Shown one piece after another: positions 37,701-49,700 of a stretch of DNA of 64,000 nucleotides; position 1 is the stretch's first letter; each line of letters starts with the position of its first letter. Both the position numbers and the translations under genes were made by a program. Origin of the DNA: Gibbula magus (taxonomy: Eukaryota; Mollusca; Gastropoda; Trochida; Trochidae); contig OW388292.1 in the NCBI GenBank assembly GCA_936450465.1, positions 24,396,652 through 24,460,651 of the forward strand, in the 5' to 3' direction. Below the pieces are notes generated by a model. It had not been told where the DNA came from. It ran no database searches and worked only from the letters and a program-made list of their open reading frames with translations.

Positions 37701-40680
37701 CTGAATCTGTACAGTCAAAGATATTTTATTAATAATGATAATAATGAATTTCTATAGCGCCTGTTTCCAAAACATTTTGCTCAACGGCGCTGAGAAGAGG
37801 AAAGATAGAGTCTATGGGAGAGATAATTGGTTAAGTTTGAAAAGATGAGTTTTAAGGGCTTTCTTGAAAGAGTCTCTTTCAATGAAATATAGAAAGAAAT
37901 TATCTCATCCAGCCAATTTGTCCTGAAAAATAGTAATGATAGCAAGAAATGTGTATTGCCTTAGCAATTCAATTGTTTTCATTCCCAGGTGCCCTTGTAA
38001 CATTAGTAGACTCTCCATGTTCTAATGTACCTTTCTGTCAACCCTTCAGTGGTGAAAACTGGAGTAGATACGAAGGACCACACCAGAGGAGATGGGCTAG
38101 GATTTGTAGCTAGTGTGGTGACTTCTTTAGGAGGAATTTCGAAGTTGGTAATTTGAAAAATTAACAAATTTATGATCTTTAGCTTGATAACAGTGTGTGT
38201 CGACACCGAAATGTCGCGTATCATTGCAATAAAGAAGTTGTAAATCCATAAATTTGTTAATTCTTCAGTGTGGTGACTGGTTTCCTTCAGTATTCACCTA
38301 CACCAGTGGATCAGAGGAGGGGGTACAAGACAGTTCCAAGCACAGGGCCTCGTGGACCATGTTGTTTATAAAAGACTTGTAGCACTGGCCCCTCTTAACA
38401 AAAATACTGGATTAAAATCTGAATATCCGCCCCTGCCCGTTACCATTTGAAATATTGGTACCATAGTTTTCCAGATGTACCTCTTATTACTCCATGTCCT
38501 TCACTACCTATGCAAACAAGTTATTATTCCTGGCCCATTGATCAGAACATGAGCATGTTTCTTTGTGATCAGCATCTTGCTAATGGTGACTATCAAATAA
38601 CCAAATGAATTCATTTTCCCATTCATTTTTCTGAATCTAGGTTCGATCGTGAATTTGATCTAAAATAAAACTTGTATAGGATCGGCAATATGTAGAGGAT
38701 ATTTTGTATTTTCAGTGTGATATCACTTATCTCTTGTTGAGTGACAGACTAAAGGTGGTATTTTCATGAGGGACTCCAGTGAAAGTAATGGCTTTACCCC
38801 CTCACTGGAATATTCTGTTTATTATATGCTTCTGTGGTTGGAAATGTGATTGTTTAAACCTGCTTCAATTGGTCTGGCAACATCATACCAATGTTGCACT
38901 GTCGCTTATCAAAGGTGATGACGTTGCATTGATTGTGGACACGACGTCATATCATTTCTAAACATGATGTCATCCCCTCTATGAAAGTTCCACTGTGAAG
39001 AGAAAGCGATATCAAACTATAGTGTGAGAACATGTTTCTCAAACTGAGGAAACTCAGTCTCTCCCTGCTTAGCATAATAAATATGCTTCCTGGTTGCTTC
39101 GTGATCCTAGAGCCATTAGAATAGTTGTGGGCAAACTTATTTAAGTTAAGGAGCTCCTATACAAAAATAGTTTTTCTCTTTTACCATACTCAGGTGTGTT
39201 TTTAAAACTATTTTTATGCTGTACAGTAGTTTCTTTGACTTACAACAAGTAAAATCAACTTTTATTCCATTCCCAGATGTGCTTTCGAGTCCCTCTTATA
39301 CTGTAGAGTAGCTTGTAAACTATGGAGCAACTAGAAAATATAACATGCAGTTTGTCTGGTAGAGAGATGTTTTTGTCGTGAACACAAATATCCCGTTAAC
39401 ATGTACCGGGTAATGAAGAAAACACACCTTGCTGGGGATTACACAATCTGAGTGGTGGGAGAGAGTTACCGTTCAACAGCAAGTCTCTCAGTGGCTGTAG
39501 CTCTGTGTAATATGCTTGCTTATTGCATACCCAGACTGTATCATATGGCCAACGTATGTTGATGCAATGAGGAAATACAGATGTTATTTACCTGTACCTG
39601 AGAAGTGCTTCTACCAACTTTGAACCTTGGTTTGAATGAATCATGTTTATGTACAGTTTAAATATGATAGATTATTTTCAAGGCATATTGCGTAAAGAAT
39701 TGAACGTCATATTAAACTAGTGCAGGCATCAAATGTTGAATTGAAATGATGATGTTATGTCAACTGTCAATATCAAGTTCTTGAAGTTCAATGAATTGTT
39801 GTCTTCCTGTTCAAGTCGCTCATCTGCAGGTTTATTCAAGATTGACTTTATTATGCCCCCAAATCGGAGATTCCAGGGGTATATTGTTTTTCACCTGTCC
39901 GTCTGTCTGTCTGTCTGTCCGTCTGTGTGTTTGTCCACAAAAACTTTAACCTTGGCCATAACTTTGGATTGCTTAGAGCTAGGGCTTTCAAACTTGGCAT
40001 GTTGATACCTTGTGATGAGACCTTTCAGATGAGGTCATCATATTTGACCATGTGACCTTGACTTTGACCTTGCCGCAGTGGACATTTTCAGAAATTTTAA
40101 CCTTTGCCATAACTTTGGATTGCTCAGAGCTAGGGCTTTCATACTTGGCATGTGCATACCTTGTGATGAGACCTTCATATGAGGTCATCATATTTGACCT
40201 TGTGACCTTGTCGCAGTGGACATCTTCAGAAAACTTTGACCGTTGCCATAACTTTGGTATATCCGGGGGCATCCGTGTTTAACAAACACATCTTGTTTTT
40301 CTTTGAATTTTTTTTATCTATCTAGATCATTTCTTGTCATTAACCCAACAAATTTGAAAATTATTTTTATTTTCTGATTTAGCGTTATCCATCTTCGACT
40401 TCAAAACTTTTTATGCTTGAAATATTGCTGATGTTTCGCTGAACTTTGTTTGATTGTTTTAAAAAGGGCTAAGTTAGTTGAGCAGGTGGAGTTTTTGAGT
40501 CAGTGCATCCAAATAATAGGAAGTTGAATCAAGGTGATTTATTTCACCTGAGAGTTGACGAGCATTGTTTGATGGTCCAGGTGAGGACAGGTGTGATGAA
40601 TGGTGGATATATCCGATTTCTCTCATTCATAAGTATTGATTACCTGCGAGTTTCAGGTGCCAGCTACAACTATATGTATA

Positions 40681-40741
<61 letters not shown>

Positions 40742-43700
40742 TACATCAAACTTTGACATGTGACAGTAAATAATACATTAAATGTAGTTTTGGATGTAAA
40801 TTATATGTTTTAATTAAAATTATTTAAATATATTTAAAAAAAGAAAAGATTTTGTATTTATTTTGATATATTTATATTTACATAAATAATGTGATGTATA
40901 AATAGAAAATAAATTTTATCCCAGATATGTCATGTTCCTTCTTTTGTATCCAACTTGTCACATCATCTGCTGTGAATACAGGTGTTACAAGAATTTTGTT
41001 TGTAGCTGTTATGATCTGGTACCAGACTATTGTTTAACCTCTATCTCAAAGAATAATTTGAGACATTTTGTTATAAAAATAAACATCTAAAAATAAACTT
41101 TCAAAAACATTTTTTTATTCTAAATGTAAATTAGATGAGATTTTTTAGTCAGGTTTATGTTCCTCGTTGACAGTCCATAAAAATTAAGAAATTGAAGTTT
41201 AAATATATATAAATGATATAAATGATGCAATAATGAATTTGTAACTAATTCAGGAAACTGTTCCAGGGTCTAGAAGATGCTAGCGAGATTTCTCACTCAT
41301 CTTATAAGCCTCTGTGAAAGTCTACACATTCCCACATAGGAAGTTGTCTACATAACACTTGTTGTTGAGTAAAGTACCATCTTCTTTATATACTGTCTTA
41401 TCACAGTCACTTTAAACCTAGGAGTGTTAAGTCGGGCTCCAAGGAACATAAAAACAACAGATATATGATCCCAGAACTTCTTGCTTACTCCTATAGTCTG
41501 TTTCACTTGTACTCACCTGCTTACCTATTTCTGTAACAGCTTGTGAGGTGCTTCTTATAGTCAATGTTATAGCGCTTTCTTACTGAAATAAAGTGATCTC
41601 ACGAAAAGGTAAATAAGTATGGCGAAATAATACTCCTGAATCAATAAAAAGAGTTCTAAAAAGAATGTACATTGTTCGGTTAAGCTATGCGAGTCCATTT
41701 TCCTTTGAGCAGCCATTTTAATGTGTTCACATTAAAATGGAATGTGTTCACATTAAAATGACTGCTCAAAGGTAGTTCAAGTGATCTGACCGCTGTAGCG
41801 ATACCTAAAATCTCAAAGTAGAGTTTTGAATATGGTACCATGATAGAATGGTCTACCTCTCACACTGAAGAGTTCAACATCGCTGTCGCTTTATACATCG
41901 CTCCAGAAAATTATTTTAAAAAACCACATTTAGTTGTCTTCCTGATAGACTTCAAACTCAAATTTTGAGAGTAATGTTTATTTGTCATTAAGACAAAACA
42001 ACCTCATTTCAATCTAAATTTCAAATTATTTGTTAACAGAATTTCTCTTTCTAAATGAAAATATATTATGCTGTTACAAATTTACAAAAAGGACAGAAAA
42101 CTAAATCAAAAAATTAAAACTGCATTGTCTTATTTTATGAAAATACCACGAATGATTTTCTCTTATAAAGCAGGACAGCGATGTATCTCAGTGATAGTCA
42201 ACTAGAAATTAAAAATTGTATTCCATTATTTAACAAAATTTCAATCCTCTTACAATAGCATTACAAATATAACCAAATAAAAAAAAAAAAATTACGAACA
42301 TTATGACTTGGAGCTGAGTGCAAAGGAACAGACGACAATAAGTCGTGGCAATCGCTCTCCCTGACCCACTTTCTGGGCCAATCACTCGATCAATGTATTG
42401 GCTATTGTGGAATACAGATCAATATCACATATGAGGACGTGGCCCCGTGGAACACTCTGTTTGCTTGTAGTCCGTGTTTGAACACACCAATACTCTTCTA
42501 ATGGCTGACTCATACACTTGACCCCCAAACATACTTCTCTCTGCAACCCCCTGCCCCCGTACACAATTATATACTCCATATGTATATAAATATATGTATG
42601 TACAAGTCTATATGTATATATGCTGTTCTCTGATTGTCAGAATTAATACATTGATAGGTATGTAATATATATCCATACATGTGTATGCATATGCTGTTCT
42701 ATGTGAGCTTGTAAGAATTGTTACATGATTTAGAAAATAATAATATATCTCACAAGTATATATACCGTATATATACCCATAGATGTATATGCATATATAT
42801 GCCGTTCTATGTGTACTTTTAAGAATGCATACACAGGCTAAGCTCATAATTAGTAGAACAAATACCATATGCTCTTTTGATATTTTATTATATAATTATG
42901 TACCTATTATCTTGGGTATAAGACATGGGAGTGGGCTTTTAGATGGGAGAGACCCCAACTCAGATGAAAATTTATACCAGAGACTTTCAGACAGTTAGAA
43001 TAGGTTTTATGTAGGTTTTTGACATTTAGCTAAAAATAATATTATAGATATATGTAATGTATGACTATTTAACATCTGGCAAAATTGGGGTTGGGCTATA
43101 ACCTGAGAATAACCCCAACCAGAACAACCCTCTGAAAAGTGGGGGTGGTCTTAGGCTTGGGTGGTCTTATACCTGAGAGAAAACGGTACTCTAAAAGAAT
43201 ATGTATGTATATATATGTATATGACTGTAGATGTATTTATATGCATGTATATAGATGTTACAGTTTTTCAACTTGCAAGTCGCGATTATCCATATTACCT
43301 GATTAAAAAGAAATGATAACATTTAATTATTGTAGTTGCATGCTCACAGCAGTAAATCTTATAAATTCGTCTTCTCATCTACTAATCTAAAAATGATAAT
43401 GTTGTAGCAGTTCTCTATAAGCGGTTGAAATATTTTTATTTATGTATGGTTTAAACATATTTTTACATGTATTAAAAAAAAATGGATTTGCAAACAAGCA
43501 AAAGTATGGTTATATCAATGCCGCTCCCTACATCATATTATTTTATACGTAATAACGACGCCTTCGGCTCTAACAATGGCAACTGATGATTGTTGGATCT
43601 ATACACGTTACTCAAATAACGAAGTAAACGTCTCAATTAGCGTATATAGTTACTGCTGCTTGAGGTCTTATATGTGCATTTTCTGTAAGAATCTTGTATG

Positions 43701-46700
43701 TTTGTTTTATATTTAGCTGCTTCATAATGGAACAAATATAACTTTTCATATAAGTCTTGATTTCATTCATTAGGGCTGGTCCTAGTTCAATTATCTTGGT
43801 AAGATTCTTCACAAAAGCAATTTCTACAAGCTTTTAATCCCTTTATGGATAAACATTATGTAAAAATGTTATTGAGAGAGTTCATCAAGATATTATGTAC
43901 ACTACGGGTAAGTCAAATCTGAGCCATTGAATATCTTTTGTTACATCTTATTTGACTTTCGTACTACATGGGTTCAAATAGTTTCACTCGAATTGCATAT
44001 TCATATCTTGTCAACAAATATATGATAATCACTTGTTTTCTATGGAAATCGAGTACCAGCATTATACATGTGCAGAAACTGAAATACATATCCCAATTAC
44101 ATGCACACTAGGTATATGACCTATTAAACATTACCAACCCAAATTAGTCTGTTGTAAATAAGTTTTCAAAATTATGTTTGACAACTGACACGCACCATGC
44201 AGGCCATTGTCCTGTTGTTGTTTTTTTATCAGAAATCACTTCCTTCACCTTAACATTTTTGCTATACTGTGTTGACTATCATCAAACATTAATTTTTGTG
44301 TACTACTTGATAAAATAAAACCATTTATAACGTTTTGGCATGTGTGACTCCAACAAAATACTCAATGCATCTTTAAATTTGAAGGGGCACAAAAACAAAG
44401 ACTGTAGCTGCGATTACCTATGTTAATATATAAGTACAGGATGGTGTTTAGTGACTGTAACTTGAGTATCATGTAGCAAATTGACATGATCATTGTCAAT
44501 TTCGGGGACGGTGGTTAGGGCAAATTGTAATTTAAGACAGTGGTTTCCTTGCAACAAAATCAAGCTGAATAATTGGTCAGGATCACTAATGTGCAAAGTT
44601 TTTCCAATTTTGATTTTAAATAATGGCACTGTAATTGGAATGTATATCCACTTTTACGATACTTATTTTCCTGGATACTATATTAAGCTAGGAGCCAATC
44701 CCAGAGTTATCATCCCCTTTCTTCAAGTGTCTCGATTCCGCCAACTTGGCCTCTGTAGTTTGGCTTTGATTCATTCTTTTTTTAAAGTGTCAACAAAATT
44801 TTTTCAGTAATTAAACAAAATATTTTAGTTAAATTATTACTAATTCTTTATTTGCTGTTTCCGTAAAAGTCCAGGGTGCCATTCTACTTACTGATTTCAA
44901 AACACTTTTCACTGCACAAAGCTGAATTTTGTGGAGAGGTATGACTTCTTTGGAATTGGTTGTAGGAAGCTGACATTTTCACTTTGTTACATGGAGATTA
45001 AAGTTTGTTCATTTGGTCTTGATATCCCCTCAAATATGGGTGTGGCAGGGTGCCCACCCTCAAACTTTCTTTCAACTTTTCACCAGAAACTAGTCAACTT
45101 TTGATAATATCCTCTTTGTTGGATAGAGACTAAGATTTGTAAAGTTTGTTGCCATACTTACAAAACTAAGGGCATGGCAAGGGTACAATTCAAAGGCATG
45201 CACCCCTTTGATGACTAAGATATCTCCTTTAAAATGGCCAGTGTTATATTGGTGGTGTAAACAGCTTTCAAATAAGACCAATGTTAGGTCTGTAGCACCA
45301 AAAATAAGGAATTTAGAAGCATTTTATTAATTCACTGGCTTGGCATCACAATGACAGCTAAGCAGTGTGTATTCAGTATATTCTGGTCAAATACTGGTGA
45401 GCTATAATAAGTGATAAAACATAAACCGGTATATTGAGAATTATGTTTCCATAAAACTGATCAACATTGTCCTGTTATGCCATAGCAATGCTTTCCAAAC
45501 CCGTAGCACCGATGAATGACATCACTTGACAAAGATGTTACATTGAATAGTACAACATATTTCAGTTTTAACAATATCTTTATCAGTTTTTAGGATCAGA
45601 AAGGTGTCTGTTAAAAGTACATTCTCAAGATAAGATCTCAAAACTTTTGCAAATTAAATGTTTTTCGACATTCTTTACTTCAGTTGGTAAGGTTTTAAAA
45701 ATTATATTTTCAATCAGAAACGCATTTTCATGAGATTAGCAAATATGAACTTCAATTACTTTCAAATGAAATGTTGTCATTCCGGAGAGCATTATGTTAT
45801 TCTCGCTAATCATTTTCATGAGGTTTAAAGCTTTTACGTCTCACGGAAAATCTGATAGATCATCAGTTAACCGCAACAGAATTTCTAAGATGCTTTTATC
45901 TACAACTTACAAGCGTGAGTTGATGGCAGAGAGGCAGACATGGCTAGATACTGAGAGCTTAGCCAGCAGATGCTAATTACTACTTATGTTCTCGTTGAGT
46001 CGTTAATATGTTAGATGCTCGTTAATAATGAGGGTAATCAGCATGTGTGGTAATGATGCTTGTATATCATACAATCTTAACGAATATTACATCGCTTTTG
46101 AGTAATTACGCTGCCACCTGATTTTCTCTCTAACCTCAAATGCTGAAAATAGTTTGTAAAGTTAGGCATCTGTATTTGTGCTTAAGTATGTATTTAAACT
46201 TCCTTTCAGCACTAAAAAATCTTTCTTTTGCACCATAAAAGTATTTTTGGTTTTTAATAAAAGTCATTTTCACAAGGTGTTCCTACATCCTTATTTCGAA
46301 ACCAGAAGAACTTGGTTGGATATTAAATGAGATGATTGAAAAGAAATGTAACACTTTCCTGCTTATGCACTAATGTACAAGGATAGCCGATCTTCGGTTC
46401 CCAAACCAAGATTAGTCTCTTTTATGATTTCTGTAAATTGGCTTCTAAGAATGATTTGACATTAAGCAGTTAAAAGTGTTAAAGGATTCATTTTTATCCC
46501 GCCGGTATGTAATAGGGTGGGATATAGTCATCGCCCTGTCCGTTAGTCTGTCCGTTGGTCCATTTGTCCGTCTTCATCATATCTTCCTAAAACTTTGCAT
46601 GCGTATTACCCACTAACTGAAGTGGTGCCTTTTGATATTTTCAGATTTCTGAAAGTTTTTGGGGCGGGATAGCGCAGTGGTTATCGCGTTCGGCTTCGGA

Positions 46701-49700
46701 TCAAGAGGTCCGTGGTTCGAATCCAACCAGGGGCACACCAACTCTGTCTGCAGTAGAGAACTGTTCTACATGCAGTAAGGTTTGAGTGCAATGCTACACT
46801 GAATTTCAGCGTAGTACCACCCATGGTTCGCTAGTTCCAGCCGATGCTCGCAGGTTTCACCTCAATGCATAGCCACATGGCGTTGCGGGCATACTCCCTG
46901 CAATAACACTAGCAGCCGCGATATAAGTAAAATACTCTTGAAAGCGGCGTTAAATCTTAACTCACCTCGCCTTACCTGGAAGTTTTGTTTTTTTCGTTTC
47001 CACAGAAATTTGTTGGATTTGAACTTTGTTGAGATGTATGTCTGCTTCCAGAACAGAACTCTAAAACCCTTCGTCATACCTGAAACTCAGCATGTGTATT
47101 ACCCACTAACTGAAGTAGTAGATATATGTATACAATTATCTGTATTTTAGCCAGCCAGGAATGGTGTGGCACTTATTTTACAGGTAAAGTAGTAACATTT
47201 TTAAAGTACTGACTCCTATAAAATTTCCTATTTTCCAGATCCATATGGCTATCCGGGACCGCAGTGTGTATCAATCGGACCTCCAGCGGTTCCTAACTTT
47301 GGGCACAATGTCCGCAACCCAAACAAGCGGGGCCATAACTTAAACCTGCAAAGCCATCATCTACAAACGTCGACGCCCACCCCGAGTGAGGTGTCCAGCA
47401 TCCGGTCGAGTATGAGTCCGCGACAGAGCATCAACACCCCCTCACTGTCGATAGTGTCTGACCCTAACTCTCTCTCGACTCCGGGAGGGTTCAGCACCTC
47501 CGGGGACAAACATGTGTTCCTCGAGCCGCTCCCCAAACAACACGACTGGAGCCACTACAAGCAGCTGCCCAGTGTGTCCGCTAGCGGGACCGGGTCTGTG
47601 GTTGGGTCGGAAGTGGACCAGTACCAGCCCCCGGGCAGTGCTAACTCACAGTACCCCAGCAGCAATCTGTCCCCCTACCAGGTCGACATGTCACCCTCAC
47701 TTTCAACCTTCACAAGTCCCCGCAACTCCGCCAACCATCACAGTCGGAATCCTAAACGTGCTCTTTCGATATCTCCCTCCTTCTCAGATGTCCTTGACCT
47801 CAATCAGATCATCCGTATCTCTCCAACCTCCCTTGTGACCATACTGAATGGATCACGAGGGTCGTCCACGAGCGTTTCTCCACAGCCAGGAATGATGCAG
47901 GGAGCTTTCTGTCACATGAACGCACGCAACAGTCCCTACTCATCTGGTAACCGACATCATGGCTTCACACCACAGAGCTCCATCTCCAATGGGATCAAGC
48001 AGGAGCAGACAGACTTCTTCAACATGGGGCCTCACGAGAACCACGGCTTCCCGGACCTGATGACAAACCAGTTTGTAGCCCCTCAGGACCAGATCCCGTA
48101 CATCGAGCAGTGTGCCCTGTTCAACATGCAGACTAACCAGAGCATCCAGAGCAACATCCCCCAGCAACAGCACCAGCAACAGCAGCATATGATGAATGGG
48201 GGGCCACAAACCATACAGTCCCGCTCATACACGAACATGGACACTGGTATGGACACCAGTATGGGCGGGGCGCTGATCAGTGGTATGAACAATGGCATGA
48301 ATAGTGGCATGAACAATGGTATGAACAATGGCATGAACAATGGTATGAACAGTGGCATGAACAATGGTATGAACAATGGTATGAACAATGGTATGAACGG
48401 TGTTATAAATGGTTCCATGAACAATGCAATGGCAGCAAGTATGAACACTAGCATGCATAACGGCATGAATGGTATGGGTGGAGGCTTGAACAGTGCCATC
48501 AACAGCAGTGTTCCCATTCGACCACCTCCACCATACGACCAAGCTGTGGAGCAGCAGCAACAACAGCCATCTCAACAACAGCAGCAGCAACAACAACAAC
48601 AACAGAACATGTACATGCACGAACACACCCCTCAGACAAATACAAACAAATCAGAGGAGTATGATGATGAAAACGATGAACGACAGATCTGTCGGTGGAT
48701 CGACTGCAACCAGCAGTTCACGGAACAGGACGAGCTTGTCCGCCATATTGAGAAGGCGCACATAGATCAGAGAAAGGGAGAGGATTTCACATGCTTTTGG
48801 GCCGGGTGTCAGCGCAAACATCGACCCTTCAACGCTCGTTACAAGCTCTTAATACACATGCGTGTCCACTCTGGGGAGAAACCTAACAAGTGCACGGTGA
48901 GTTCTATCTCATTTCACTATCACTACTATGTGCATATTTTGTATGTTTTATTTTCAGAGTGAATAGAATTATCATTTTCAGTGATATGCAGGTTATTTAT
49001 ATGATTACTAAGAAACCTTGAAAGTGCATCAAGACCATAATTTACGTGAAGGGAGTGTACAATTTTGATAGTTTTTGTGAAAACAAAATTCAGATAGCTT
49101 CATTTTGGCAATTAAATCAATTATTTCAACACACTTCATTGGATTTGCCTCCCAGGTAAAAATGTTGCCATATTTTATCACTGAACTAAAAATATAAGTG
49201 AACAATTATTATTTTATTGATAAATTTTTTGCCTATGTGATCTTTTTTATCCCACCGGTATGTAATACCGTGGGATATAGTCATCACCCCGTCCGTCTGT
49301 CCGTCCGTAATCATTTCGTTTCCGGAGCAGAACTCGAAAACCATTTATCATATCTTTCTGAAACTTCACATATGATTACACATTTACTGGAGTGGTGCCT
49401 TTTGATATTTTCAGATTTTTTTAATATTTTTTTTTTTTCGTTTCCATGGAAACGTGTTGAAATTGAACTCTGTTCAAAGATGTGTTTTACAAATTATGTG
49501 GAACCGATGGGATATGTCATCTTCTGATGACTCTTGTTCATCTTCAGTAGTTTTTTCCCTGCCCGTTACTCATTAAGTTATTCTTTTTGCTTGGCCAAAG
49601 TACATTAACAGAAATATCCCCTTGAATTTAATTTCACTATTATCCATTGTTCTACTGCTCCTTTAATATGTTTTATTTTTGTCTAACAGGAATCATTCCG

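Larger units (their letters stand above)
31783..47238 (+). other. GLIS intron between first coding exon and large exon (15,456 bp)
   Basis: The intron starts GTAAGAG and ends TTTTCCAG. It holds the dispersed repeats listed separately and AT-rich sequence without a supportable gene. Decayed tandem text of three related blocks around GCTGTTCTATGTG...AAGAAT is at 42608-42840. A possible foldback with GGTCTTATACCTGAGAGAAA lies around 42910-43190. The remaining frames (for example 34638-34823, 35330-35569, 44493-44810) have no recognisable content. Confidence 0.85.

Noticed and set aside
40503..40763. 86-codon frame with a YIYIYI tail
   Set aside because: The tail is the (AT)n microsatellite; the remainder has no support.
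46661..46740. tRNA gene
   Set aside because: A and B boxes are good but the acceptor stem does not pair and the sequence continues into a SINE body flanked by a target duplication.
47391..47393. GTG at 47391 as translation start
   Set aside because: The frame is open upstream to the splice acceptor at 47238 and joins the previous exon in phase.
47512..48765. Other frames overlapping the large GLIS exon (both strands)
   Set aside because: They are shadows of the GLIS frame; the opposite-strand ones consist of the mirrored MNNG and CAG/CAA repeats.
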